NCBI GenBank assembly: GCA_021805955.1
Contig: JAJZDO010000608.1
Coordinates: 1 to 6,288 of the forward strand
DNA length: 6,288 nucleotides
Source of the DNA: Acidobacteriota bacterium
GTDB taxonomy: Bacteria > Acidobacteriota > Terriglobia > Terriglobales > Acidobacteriaceae
Reading direction: 5' to 3'
Part shown: piece after piece, positions 1-6,288 of the stretch
How positions within the stretch are numbered: position 1 is the stretch's first letter
Layout: each line of letters opens with the position of its first letter
Program-made: the position numbers and the translations under genes
The notes under the pieces: model-generated
Told to the model about the DNA's origin: nothing
Databases searched by the model: none
What the model saw: only the letters and a program-made list of their open reading frames with translations

Positions 1-47
1 GAAGCCATCTAGAGCGGATTGACAGTAGGTGTAGTTATTTGTGAAAG

Positions 48-153
48 GGAGTCATTCTGAACGGAGCGCAGCGGAGTGAAGAATCCAGACGATATGCGCC
101 TGGTCATTGCCGCCATCACCCTCTGGATTCTTCGCTTCGCTCAGAATGACTCC
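48..153. repeat. Large imperfect inverted repeat (REP-like pair)
   Basis: The left arm (48-89) and right arm (122-153) face each other across a 32-base spacer. The outer 13 bases match perfectly (GGAGTCATTCTGA at 48-60, its complement at 141-153), as do the inner 12 (GAAGAATCCAGA at 78-89, its complement at 122-133). Between these blocks the left arm has 17 bases and the right arm only 7, so the arms look like a long and a short version of one dispersed element placed head to head. I recall such 'TCATTCTGA...GAAGAATCC' sequences as very common between genes in Acidobacteriota and some other phyla; this is memory, not a search. In RNA the pair could form a long hairpin. No T-run follows, so a classical terminator is not supported. 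No gene is seen in this stretch. Confidence 0.8.
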
Positions 154-175
154 TTCCATTTTGATCACAGTTTGC

Positions 176-195
176 GGCACGACTGAAGTCGTGCC
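176..195. repeat. Short perfect palindrome with 9-base arms
   Basis: GGCACGACT (176-184) and AGTCGTGCC (187-195) are exact complements around a 2-base centre. In practice this is an 8-bp stem with a 4-base loop. It is followed by CTGATACAAAGCC. I recall the palindrome plus 'CCTGATACAAA' as a dispersed intergenic repeat in acidobacterial genomes (recollection only). The stem is not followed by a U-tract. Its centre contains the TGA (184-186) that closes, on the upstream side, the frame leading into tkt. Confidence 0.7.
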
Positions 196-243
196 CTGAT
201 ACAAAGCCGTGATGTCTACAGTTTGGCAAAGGGCCCTGCGGTC

Positions 244-381
244 TTGAACAAGGAGAAACTACAGGCTGATGTTGAAAACCTCCGCATCCTGATGCGGCCA
301 TTCGCGGCGCGGCGCATCTATACAATTGTTGACGAGACACTAAACCCGGCCACACGGCCCAATGTTGGAGAGCATGAATGA
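244..381 (+). CDS. Possible small ORF or gene remnant overlapping the tkt start
   Basis: The frame is open from 187 (after TGA at 184-186) to TGA at 379-381, and that stop overlaps the tkt ATG as ATGA. The start is uncertain. TTG at 244 gives 45 residues and has AAAGGG at 228-233 ten bases upstream. TTG at 223 gives 52 residues and ATG at 292 gives 29, neither with a good ribosome binding site. From 244 the product begins [20 protein letters not shown], a charged, helix-prone stretch, and ends RPNVGEHE. It has no signal peptide or membrane segment, and I recognise no family. In favour: mostly G or C third positions in the central part, protein-like composition, and the same ATGA junction seen between two later genes. 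Against: short length, rare start codon and a repeat at its upstream edge. It could be a real leader gene, the surviving 3' end of a broken gene, or chance. Confidence 0.33.
   Translation: MNKEKLQADVENLRILMRPFAARRIYTIVDETLNPATRPNVGEHE
282..297. repeat. Small perfect hairpin (7-base arms)
   Basis: CCGCATC (282-288) and GATGCGG (291-297) are exact complements around CT. The hairpin lies in the tkt leader, inside the possible small reading frame. It has no following T-run and lies well upstream of the tkt ribosome binding site at 367-370, so no regulatory role can be claimed. Confidence 0.5.
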
Positions 382-2396
382 CGGAACTGGACCAGTTGTC
401 GATCAATGCACTACGTTTCCTGGCTGTCGATGCGGTAGAGAAGGCGAATAGCGGGCATCCCGGCGCTCCGCTGGGGGATGCGCCGATGGCGTATCTGCTG
501 TTCCACAAATTCATGCGCCACAATCCGGCGAACTCCAAGTGGACGAATCGCGACCGCTTTGTGCTCTCGAACGGACATGCCTCGGCCATGCTGTACTCCG
601 CGCTGTATCTTGCAGGCTACAAAGTCACGATGGAAGATTTGCAGCAATTTCGGCAGTACGATTCCATCACTCCCGGCCACCCGGAGCGGGGTTTGACCGA
701 TGGCGTGGAGGTCACGACAGGCCCGCTGGGCCAGGGACTGGCGATGTCGATCGGCATGGCGGCGGCGGAGCGGCATCTGGCCGCGCGCTACAACCGGCCT
801 GGGTTGGAGATCGTCAATCATTTCACCTACGTGATGTGCGGCGATGGCGATCTGATGGAAGGCGTCTCGCACGAGGCCGCTTCCTTCGCGGGCACGCTGG
901 GCCTGGGCAAGCTGATCGTGTTGTACGACGACAATTTAATCTCACTCGACGGGCCTACGGAGTTGTCGTTCACGGAAGATGTCGAAAAACGATTCGAAGC
1001 GTACCACTGGCATGTGCAGCGGGTCGCCGACGGCAACGATCTGGAAGCAATCGAGAAGACAGTGGAAGCAGCCAAAGCGGTGACGGATAAACCTTCCATC
1101 ATCGCGGTGCGCACCATCATTGGCTATGGCAGTCCCAAGGCTGGAACTTCCAAGGCACACGGAGAACCGCTCGGCGCGGAAGACACGAAACTCACCAAGG
1201 AAAAACTTGGCTGGCCCGCCGACAAGAGCTTCTACGTTCCCGATGAGGCGGCAAAGAACTGGGCCGGCGCGAAAGAGCGCGGCGCCAAGTTCGAAGGCGA
1301 CTGGAACGCGCTGTTTGCCAAGTACAAGCAGCAATTCCCTGAGCTGGCAGCGGAGTACGAGCGCGTCTTTGCCGGGAAGCTGCCCGCTGGCTGGGAGGCT
1401 GGCCTGCCGAAGTTTCCTGCCGGCTCCAAGCCCATCGCGACCCGCGTTGCGGGCAATACGGTGATGAATGGAATTGCGGCGAAAGTGCCGGAGTTGATTG
1501 GCGGCGCGGCCGACCTTTCCACCTCCACCAAGACGACGATCAAAGACAGCCCCAGCTTCCACGTCGATCCGAACGGTCGCAACATTTTCTTCGGCGTGCG
1601 CGAATTTGGCATGTGTGCGTTCGTCAACGGCATGGCTGCGCACGGCGGATTGATTTCCTACGGCTCCACATTCTTTGTCTTCAGCGACTACGCGCGTCCC
1701 GCTCTGCGCCTTTCCGCGCTGATGCAGACGCCATCCATTTTTGTGTTCACGCATGATTCCATCGGGCTGGGCCAGGATGGTCCGACGCACCAGCCAGTGG
1801 AACAACTCGCCTCGCTGCGGGCGATTCCGGAATTTACGGATTTTCGTCCCGCCGATGCGAATGAAACGGCGGCGGCATGGCAAGTGATTCTGGAGAGCCG
1901 CAAGCCCTCGTTCCTCGCGCTTTCGCGGCAGGACCTGCCCGTTCTCGATCCGGACAAATACGACATCCTGAACGGTGTGCGGCATGGCGCGTATGTGCTG
2001 CAGGATGGCGGAAGCTCCGCCGACGTGGTGCTGATCGCAACCGGCAGCGAGGTAAGTTTGATCTTGAAAGCCGCGGCGGCTTTAGAGTCGCAGGGGATGC
2101 ATGCGCGTGTCGTTTCGATGCCGAGTTGGCGCTTGTTCGATAGCCAGCCGGAGGAATATCAGAAGAAGATCCTGCTCAGCGGCGTTCCGAGATTGGTTGT
2201 GGAAGCGGCCAGTCCGATCTGCTGGTGGAAAATTGCGGGCGATAGTGGAGATGTGCTCGGATTGGATCGGTTCGGCTCGTCTGCGCCGGGAGAGATTGCG
2301 ATGGAAAAACTTGGATTCAACGTCGATAACGTCGTTCGCATGGCGACGCGGATTGTCGAGCGCGCAGGAAAAGCAGCAACTGTGGCGGGAAAGTGA
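378..2396 (+). CDS. tkt: Transketolase
   Basis: Thiamine-diphosphate enzyme of the non-oxidative pentose phosphate pathway. It moves two-carbon ketol units between sugar phosphates (xylulose 5-phosphate to ribose 5-phosphate or erythrose 4-phosphate) in the cytoplasm. At 672 residues it is full length for bacterial transketolases. Visible motifs: SGHPG (His27), NGHAS (His67), GHPE (His101), the cofactor motif GDG (155-157) ending at Asn186, KAHGEPLG (His261), the catalytic glutamate in GVREFGM (Glu409), [15 protein letters not shown] with Asp460 and His471, and LSRQ (Arg517). The order is the N-terminal pyrophosphate domain, the central pyrimidine domain and the C-terminal domain (from about 535). 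ATG 378 is chosen because GGAG (367-370) sits 7 bases upstream and [20 protein letters not shown] matches the family start. rpiB follows 7 bases after the stop. YDDN is followed by Leu-Ile-Ser, where Gly, His or Arg is more usual than Leu; this is probably neutral. Confidence 0.98.
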   Translation: MTELDQLSINALRFLAVDAVEKANSGHPGAPLGDAPMAYLLFHKFMRHNPANSKWTNRDRFVLSNGHASAMLYSALYLAGYKVTMEDLQQFRQYDSITPGHPERGLTDGVEVTTGPLGQGLAMSIGMAAAERHLAARYNRPGLEIVNHFTYVMCGDGDLMEGVSHEAASFAGTLGLGKLIVLYDDNLISLDGPTELSFTEDVEKRFEAYHWHVQRVADGNDLEAIEKTVEAAKAVTDKPSIIAVRTIIGYGSPKAGTSKAHGEPLGAEDTKLTKEKLGWPADKSFYVPDEAAKNWAGAKERGAKFEGDWNALFAKYKQQFPELAAEYERVFAGKLPAGWEAGLPKFPAGSKPIATRVAGNTVMNGIAAKVPELIGGAADLSTSTKTTIKDSPSFHVDPNGRNIFFGVREFGMCAFVNGMAAHGGLISYGSTFFVFSDYARPALRLSALMQTPSIFVFTHDSIGLGQDGPTHQPVEQLASLRAIPEFTDFRPADANETAAAWQVILESRKPSFLALSRQDLPVLDPDKYDILNGVRHGAYVLQDGGSSADVVLIATGSEVSLILKAAAALESQGMHARVVSMPSWRLFDSQPEEYQKKILLSGVPRLVVEAASPICWWKIAGDSGDVLGLDRFGSSAPGEIAMEKLGFNVDNVVRMATRIVERAGKAATVAGK

Positions 2397-2403
2397 GACA
2401 GAG

Positions 2404-2871
2404 ATGAAAATCGCGATTGCGTCCGACCACGCGGGCTTTGAGCTGAAAGAAGAAATCCGCAAATACATTGCCGGGCTGGGGCATGAGGTGCTCGACCTGG
2501 GTGCGTTCAATACGGAACCATCCGATTACCCGGATTATGCCGAGTTTGTTGGGCGCGCGCTGCACGCGAAGAACGCAGATCGCGGCGTGCTGATCTGCGG
2601 CTCCGGCGTTGGCGTTTCGATCGCGGCCAATAAAATGCCGGGCATCCGCGCCGCGATGTGCCACGATACCTATTCCGCGCATCAGGGCGTCGAGCACGAC
2701 GATATGAATGTGCTGGTGCTGGGCTCGCGCATCATCGGCTACGCGCTGGCGTACGACCTGGTCTCGGCATATTTAAATGCTCATTTTCAATCCAATGAAG
2801 AGCGCTTCGTCCGCCGCTTGAATAAAGTGAAGGCCATTGAGGCCCGCTTTATGTCCAACAATTGGGGTTAG
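2404..2871 (+). CDS. rpiB: Ribose 5-phosphate isomerase B
   Basis: Interconverts ribulose 5-phosphate and ribose 5-phosphate, supplying transketolase and nucleotide synthesis. At 155 residues it is normal for the RpiB/LacAB family. Key sites: SDHAGF at the N-terminus (Asp8, His9), the catalytic cysteine in GVLICGSGVG (Cys65, equivalent to E. coli Cys66), the phosphate-binding glycine loop 66-70, and His98 in EHDD, matching the ring-opening histidine (E. coli His99). The usual HNDAN stretch reads HDDMN here. The frame is open far upstream inside tkt, but ATG 2404 gives the conserved MKIAIASDHAGF start. No strong ribosome binding site precedes it, and the 7-base gap after the tkt stop suggests translational coupling. 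Some RpiB proteins also isomerise allose 6-phosphate; the pathway neighbours favour ribose 5-phosphate. Confidence 0.96.
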   Translation: MKIAIASDHAGFELKEEIRKYIAGLGHEVLDLGAFNTEPSDYPDYAEFVGRALHAKNADRGVLICGSGVGVSIAANKMPGIRAAMCHDTYSAHQGVEHDDMNVLVLGSRIIGYALAYDLVSAYLNAHFQSNEERFVRRLNKVKAIEARFMSNNWG

Positions 2872-2890
2872 AACTTGTATCTGCCGACTG

Positions 2891-2915
2891 CTTGAGAGAT
2901 CGCGTCGATCGCAAG
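2891..2915 (+). promoter_or_regulatory. Possible stem-loop before the small ORF
   Basis: CTTG (2891-2894) pairs with CAAG (2912-2915), and GATCG (2898-2902) pairs with CGATC (2906-2910) around CGT, with unpaired AGA on one side and G on the other. The structure lies in the 59-base gap after rpiB and ends just before the ribosome binding region of the next gene (2915-2922). It could slow or modulate translation of that gene or mark an mRNA processing site. Nine interrupted pairs are modest evidence, and no T-run follows, so it is not a terminator. Confidence 0.25.
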
Positions 2916-2930
2916 AGAGGGATTGTAGGA

Positions 2931-3167
2931 ATGGTTGTTGAAAGGTCGCAACGCATCAGGTTCATTTTCGGCTCGGCGCGGGAAGTGCGGGCCATCCAGC
3001 AAGTTGTGAACAGCAAGGATCCTCCGCTGCATCTTCTGCTTGTGGCGTTTGCGCTCGCCAGGTTTCGCGGCAAGCTGGAGCAACTTCAGAAGGAAATGGC
3101 GGAGTGGGAAAGCGTGACCCTGGGTGCGGATTTTGCTGACGACGAACCTGCAAAGGTTCAGCGATGA
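2931..3167 (+). CDS. Hypothetical 78-residue protein
   Basis: I do not recognise the family. The protein begins MVVERSQRIRFIFGSAREVR, has a short apolar run (about 33-43, LHLLLVAFALA, too short to be a convincing membrane span), then a charged helix-prone stretch (about 44-62) and an acidic tail. It looks like a small soluble, mainly helical protein. ATG 2931 is preferred because a purine-rich site (GAGAGGGA, 2915-2922) lies 8 bases upstream. A TTG at 2862 would add 23 residues and overlap the end of rpiB, but lacks a ribosome binding site. The stop overlaps the ATG of the HAD gene as ATGA (3164-3167), a strong sign that the frame is translated and coupled to it. It may be a partner or chaperone of the HAD protein; that is inference from the junction only. 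Confidence 0.72.
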   Translation: MVVERSQRIRFIFGSAREVRAIQQVVNSKDPPLHLLLVAFALARFRGKLEQLQKEMAEWESVTLGADFADDEPAKVQR

Positions 3168-3805
3168 CCAGGATCACTGCCACGTTCTGGGATTGCGGCG
3201 GAGTTCTTCTCACCAACGGGTGGGATGAACACGCTCGCAAGCGGGTGCTGTCACATTTCGACCTCGATTTCGATGAATTTGAAAGGCATCACACGCTGGC
3301 GAACGATCTGTGGGAACGCGGCACCATCGACGTGCATGAATATTTGCGGCAGACCGTCTTCTATGTCCCGCGGGCCTTTTCCGAAGACGAATTTTTTTCG
3401 CAAATGCAAGCCGTCAGCCAGATACTGTACCCGGCGATGATCGAATTCGTGCGGCGCCTGCGTGCACAGCGCACGCCGACGGATGGCATGGACACATATT
3501 TGCTCAGCAATGAATCGCGCGACCTGATGGAGTATCGCATTCCCACGTTTTCTTTGACGGGACTGTTCGATGCGTATGTGGTGTCAGCCTTTATCGGTCT
3601 ACGCAAACCGACCGCCGCCTTCTTTCGCTGTGCTCTCGATCTGTCTCAGCGCCAGCCCGAGGAGTGCGTCTTTATCGATGACCGCGAAGAGAATGTGGCG
3701 GGCGCGCGCAAATTGGGAATTCATGGAATTCGCGTGGAATCGCCGGAGCAGGTCATCGCGGAGCTGGGTCGGCTGGGAGTAACGGCACCGCAAACCGCGG
3801 GATGA
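3164..3805 (+). CDS. HAD-superfamily hydrolase, YihX-like (probable sugar-phosphate phosphatase)
   Basis: A 213-residue haloacid dehalogenase family protein with all four motifs. Motif I is FWDCGGVL with nucleophile Asp10, motif II is LLSNES with Ser115, motif III is RKP with Lys148, and motif IV is VFIDDREEN with Asp172 and Asp173 for magnesium. A helical cap of about 60-70 residues follows motif I, as in subfamily IA. The second motif-I aspartate, usually the acid/base residue, is glycine (Gly12). The same occurs in E. coli YihX (FDLGNVI), a glucose 1-phosphate phosphatase, and the SN, RKP and DD spacing also resembles YihX. The start is fixed by the 4-base ATGA overlap with the preceding gene, with AAAGG (3152-3156) upstream. 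The setting among pentose phosphate genes suggests a sugar-phosphate substrate, but that is not proven. A loss of HAD activity or a different substrate remains possible. Confidence 0.85.
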   Translation: MTRITATFWDCGGVLLTNGWDEHARKRVLSHFDLDFDEFERHHTLANDLWERGTIDVHEYLRQTVFYVPRAFSEDEFFSQMQAVSQILYPAMIEFVRRLRAQRTPTDGMDTYLLSNESRDLMEYRIPTFSLTGLFDAYVVSAFIGLRKPTAAFFRCALDLSQRQPEECVFIDDREENVAGARKLGIHGIRVESPEQVIAELGRLGVTAPQTAG

Positions 3806-3833
3806 CACAAGTTTTTTACAAAGGGGAAAGCAT

Positions 3834-4742
3834 ATGGAAATCGGTCTGATCGGTCTGGGAAAAATGGGCTTCAACATGGCGGCGCGGCTGCGGCAGGGAG
3901 GCCATACCGTCGTCGGCTTCGATTTCAATGCCGAAGCGGTCAATCAGCTCACGGCAGCCGGTTCGGTCGGCGTTCACTCGCTGGACGACCTGGTAAAGAA
4001 TTTGAAAGCTCCACGAGCTATTTGGATTATGGTGCCGTCTGGAGATCCTGTCGACCAGACGATCGCCAAGCTGGAACCATTCATGCAGAAGGGCGACACT
4101 TTCATCGACGGCGGAAATTCGAATTACAAGGATTCCCAATGCCGCCATGCGCAGCTTACGGCGAAGGGGTTCAACTTTGTCGACGTTGGCACTTCGGGTG
4201 GAGTGTGGGGACTGAAAGAGGGCTACAGCATGATGGTCGGCGGGGACGCTGAGCCGGTCGAGCGGCTGCGTCCGATTTTTGAAACATTAGCTCCCGCTGC
4301 GGATAAAGGCTGGGGTCACGTGGGTCCGTCGGGCGCCGGGCACTTCGTGAAGATGGTGCATAACGGCATTGAATATGGCCTGATGGAGGCCTATGCAGAG
4401 GGTTTTTCCATCATGAAGCACAAGGAGCCGCTGCATCTCGATCTGACGCAGATTGCGCGGATCTGGCAATACGGCAGTGTGGTGCGGTCGTGGCTATTGG
4501 ATCTGACAGCGGACGCCCTGGAAAAAAATCCGCAGCTGGAAGGGCTGGAAGCCTATGTGGCGGACTCCGGCGAAGGCCGCTGGACGGTCTTTGAGGCGAT
4601 CGATCTCAATGTATCCGCGCCGGTCATCACGGAGTCTCTCATTCGCAGGCTTCGTTCGCGTGAGGAGAATAATTTTTCTGACCGTATGCTGTCGATCATG
4701 CGCAATGAATTCGGCGGTCACGCGGTGAAAAAATCCACGTAA
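3834..4742 (+). CDS. gnd: 6-phosphogluconate dehydrogenase, decarboxylating, short type
   Basis: Oxidatively decarboxylates 6-phosphogluconate to ribulose 5-phosphate and CO2. At 302 residues it belongs to the short class (Bacillus YqeC-like) rather than the ~470-residue E. coli type. The Rossmann motif GLGKMG lies at 7-12. Asp30 at the end of the second strand (GFDFN) is the usual sign of NAD preference; NADP-type enzymes have Asn-Arg-Ser there. The substrate site shows DGGNSNYKDS (92-101), GTSGGVWGL (119-127) and HFVKMVHNGIEYG (170-182), with catalytic Lys173 and Glu180. GEGRW (246-250) matches the GTGKW signature of long forms. AAGGGGA (3821-3827) lies 6 bases before ATG 3834. The 28-base gap after the HAD gene has a T6 run but no stem, so the operon probably continues. 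The NAD preference is inferred from one residue class. Confidence 0.95.
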   Translation: MEIGLIGLGKMGFNMAARLRQGGHTVVGFDFNAEAVNQLTAAGSVGVHSLDDLVKNLKAPRAIWIMVPSGDPVDQTIAKLEPFMQKGDTFIDGGNSNYKDSQCRHAQLTAKGFNFVDVGTSGGVWGLKEGYSMMVGGDAEPVERLRPIFETLAPAADKGWGHVGPSGAGHFVKMVHNGIEYGLMEAYAEGFSIMKHKEPLHLDLTQIARIWQYGSVVRSWLLDLTADALEKNPQLEGLEAYVADSGEGRWTVFEAIDLNVSAPVITESLIRRLRSREENNFSDRMLSIMRNEFGGHAVKKST

Positions 4743-4814
4743 CATGCCGAAGCGCTGCGTCGGTGCTGCATTTTGCATCTGACCTGGCGCACGGCCGCAA
4801 GTATCTTTATCCGC

Positions 4815-4820
4815 AAGGAG
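4815..4820 (+). promoter_or_regulatory. Ribosome binding site fixing the zwf start
   Basis: AAGGAG, a strong match to the anti-Shine-Dalgarno core, sits 7 bases before ATG 4828. It decides the start of zwf, whose first ~25 residues precede the conserved domain and could not fix the start by similarity. The rest of the 85-base gnd-zwf gap shows no promoter or terminator that I can support. Confidence 0.8.
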
Positions 4821-4827
4821 ACGGACG

Positions 4828-6288
4828 ATGGTAACTACTGAAGTCACAGTTTCGCCGGAAGATGTGAAAGCCTCGCGCGTGGCCGAGCGTGTGCCCGACC
4901 CATGTATCGTCGTGATCTTTGGCGCATCCGGCGACTTGACCAAGCGAAAACTGCTGCCCGCGCTGTATCACCTGGAACAAGCCGGCCTGCTGCCCGCCAA
5001 CTTTGCCGTAGTCGGCGTGGCGCGGCGTCCGTTGAAGGACGAGTTCGTCAACGATATGCGGGACGGCATCATCAAAGGCGGCGGCGTCGAGACGGATGAC
5101 CCGATGCTGCGCGAGTTTCTGGGCAAAGTGAACTATCATGCCATGAACTTTGACGATCCAGACGGCTACGTTCGACTCAACAGCTTACTGGAAACATTGG
5201 ACAGGAAATACGGGACGAATGGTCACCGGTTGTTTTATCTGGCCACGGCCCCCGACTATTTTTCCGAGATTGTGCATCAACTGGGCGCGCATGGCATGGC
5301 GAAGTCGGAAAGGGGAGCGGTCCGCTGCATTATCGAGAAGCCGTTCGGGCACGATCTGCAGTCGGCGCGCCGACTGAACGACGAAGTCAACGAGGTTCTC
5401 TCCGAAGACCAGATATTCCGCATCGATCATTATCTGGGAAAGGAAACGGTCCAGAATATTTTGGTCTTCCGATTCGCCAATGGAATCTTTGAGCCGATTT
5501 GGAACCGGAATTACATCGATCATGTGCGGATCACCGCAGCGGAAAGCATCGGGATTGAAGGCCGCGGGCCGTTCTATGAGAAGGCAGGGGCGTTGCGCGA
5601 TGTGGTGCAGAACCACGTGATGGAACTGCTCTCTTTCGTTGCCATGGAGCCGCCCGGTTCATTTTTCTCCGCGCCCATTCGCATGGAAAAAGTGAAGGTC
5701 TGGAAGGCGATCCAGCCCATCAAAATGGAAGATACAGTTCGCGGGCAATATGGCCCCGGAATTGTCGGTGGCAAGCAGGTGGTCGGATATCGCCAGGAAG
5801 ATCGCGTCAATCCGCAGTCCAGCACAGAAACGTTTGCCGCTTTGCGCCTGCACATTGAGAACTGGCGCTGGGCCGGTGTTCCTTTTTACGTGCGCGCCGG
5901 CAAGCGGCTGGCGGAGAGATTTACGGACATTACGATCCAATTCAAACAGCCGCCGACGATGCTGTTCAAGGACAACGTGGAAGCAAGCAAGTGTGGCGAA
6001 ATCCAGCCCAACATTATCTCCATGCGCATTCAGCCAAACGAGGGGATTTCTTTGCGGTTCGCTGCCAAGACGCCCGGCCCGAGTATGCAGAGCTGCCCCG
6101 TGATGATGGATTTCGATTACGCGGCCGCTTTCGGCGTTTCTTCCGCGAACGGATATGAGCGCCTGCTGCTCGATGCCATGCTGGGGGATTCCACACTCTT
6201 TTCGCACCGCGATGGCGTGGAGGCAACCTGGGCGTTGATGACTCCAATCCTGGAGGAGTGGGCCGCGCATCCGCCAACGGATTTTCCA
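4828..6288 (+). CDS. zwf: Glucose-6-phosphate 1-dehydrogenase (3' end outside the window)
   Basis: Oxidises glucose 6-phosphate to 6-phosphogluconolactone, the entry step of the oxidative pentose phosphate pathway. 487 codons are open up to the window edge with no frameshift. The last codons read PPTDFP, which in relatives comes shortly before the C-terminus, so roughly 15-25 residues are missing. Motifs: coenzyme loop FGASGDLTKRKLLP (GASGDL at 32-37), VGVARRP (Arg66-Arg67, where the NADP 2'-phosphate is bound), EKPFGHDL with Lys171, the active-site signature RIDHYLGKE (Asp200, His201), and LRDVVQNH ending at catalytic-base His263. The 62-residue spacing from His201 to His263 equals that between His178 and His240 in the Leuconostoc enzyme. 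About 25 extra N-terminal residues precede the Rossmann domain. Arg66/Arg67 suggest NADP use. Downstream one would expect pgl or a sugar kinase; neither is visible. Confidence 0.97.
   Translation, partial: MVTTEVTVSPEDVKASRVAERVPDPCIVVIFGASGDLTKRKLLPALYHLEQAGLLPANFAVVGVARRPLKDEFVNDMRDGIIKGGGVETDDPMLREFLGKVNYHAMNFDDPDGYVRLNSLLETLDRKYGTNGHRLFYLATAPDYFSEIVHQLGAHGMAKSERGAVRCIIEKPFGHDLQSARRLNDEVNEVLSEDQIFRIDHYLGKETVQNILVFRFANGIFEPIWNRNYIDHVRITAAESIGIEGRGPFYEKAGALRDVVQNHVMELLSFVAMEPPGSFFSAPIRMEKVKVWKAIQPIKMEDTVRGQYGPGIVGGKQVVGYRQEDRVNPQSSTETFAALRLHIENWRWAGVPFYVRAGKRLAERFTDITIQFKQPPTMLFKDNVEASKCGEIQPNIISMRIQPNEGISLRFAAKTPGPSMQSCPVMMDFDYAAAFGVSSANGYERLLLDAMLGDSTLFSHRDGVEATWALMTPILEEWAAHPPTDFP

Noticed and set aside
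19..24. TTGACA, a perfect -35 hexamer
   Set aside because: No acceptable -10 hexamer lies 16-18 bases downstream, and the repeats would separate it from tkt.
197..205. TGATACAAA as an extended -10 element
   Set aside because: It matches only 4 of 6 bases, has no -35, and appears to belong to the dispersed repeat that includes the palindrome at 176-195.
269..292. 7-codon frame (ATG 269) after AGGAG as a leader peptide
   Set aside because: The spacing of 13 bases is too long, and there is no run of regulatory codons or attenuator structure with a T-tract.
319..334. TATACAATTGTTGACG as a promoter
   Set aside because: TACAAT (321-326) resembles a -10 box but nothing like a -35 precedes it at the right distance; TTGACG (329-334) has no -10 partner. 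It also falls inside the possible small ORF.
116..589. Open frame of 157 codons on the - strand across the tkt leader
   Set aside because: It spans repeats and the start of tkt, and its composition (Ser, Arg, Cys, Trp rich) is not protein-like; no ribosome binding site or motif is seen.
942..1985. Long open frame (347 codons) on the - strand
   Set aside because: It lies wholly inside tkt, antisense to it. The translation is rich in Arg, His and Gly with no family motifs, typical of the shadow of a GC-rich gene.
3392..3398. T7 run inside the HAD gene as a frameshift site
   Set aside because: The frame is intact on both sides with all HAD motifs present, so there is no sign of slippage or sequencing error.
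3806..3833. T6 run between the HAD gene and gnd as a terminator
   Set aside because: No stable stem directly precedes it, and gnd starts within 28 bases with its own ribosome binding site.
4744..4782. 12-codon reading frame between gnd and zwf
   Set aside because: No ribosome binding site, and too short to separate from chance.
5659..6270. Open frame of 203 codons on the - strand
   Set aside because: Antisense shadow of zwf; the + strand frame carries the catalytic motifs of that family throughout.

Overview
This window carries most of a pentose phosphate pathway operon on the + strand of a moderately GC-rich bacterium. Two features suggest Acidobacteriota. One is the upstream repeats: the 'GTCATTCTGA...GAAGAATCC' element, and the short palindrome built on GGCACGACT/AGTCGTGCC followed by CCTGATACAAA. 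I remember both types as abundant in acidobacterial genomes. The other is the gene order tkt-rpiB-(small ORF)-HAD-gnd-zwf. The taxonomic call is inference, with no search behind it.

Layout. Positions 1-195 hold no supportable gene: a large imperfect inverted repeat (48-153) is followed by a tight palindrome (176-195). From 187 to 381 one reading frame stays open and ends in an ATGA overlap with the transketolase start; it may be a small gene or the tail of a decayed one. Then come tkt (378-2396), rpiB (2404-2871), an unrecognised 78-residue protein (2931-3167), a HAD-family phosphatase-like gene joined to it by an ATGA overlap (3164-3805), a short-type 6-phosphogluconate dehydrogenase gnd (3834-4742), and zwf (4828 to the window edge, lacking only its last residues).

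How the genes work together. Zwf oxidises glucose 6-phosphate and Gnd decarboxylates 6-phosphogluconate to ribulose 5-phosphate. RpiB interconverts ribulose 5-phosphate and ribose 5-phosphate, and Tkt shuffles two-carbon units back toward glycolysis. The 6-phosphogluconolactonase that acts between Zwf and Gnd is not in the window; it may lie just downstream, but that is a guess. The HAD protein resembles sugar-phosphate phosphatases of the YihX type and may act on a related metabolite. Gaps are 85 bases or less and there are two 4-base overlaps, so co-transcription is likely, but I found no convincing promoter or terminator.

The main enzymes are ordinary and intact. The items worth a second look are the two small reading frames attached to their downstream genes by ATGA junctions, the repeats upstream of the operon, the HAD protein lacking the usual second motif-I aspartate, and the likely split in cofactor use between Zwf and Gnd. 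I see no evidence of a wholly new system.
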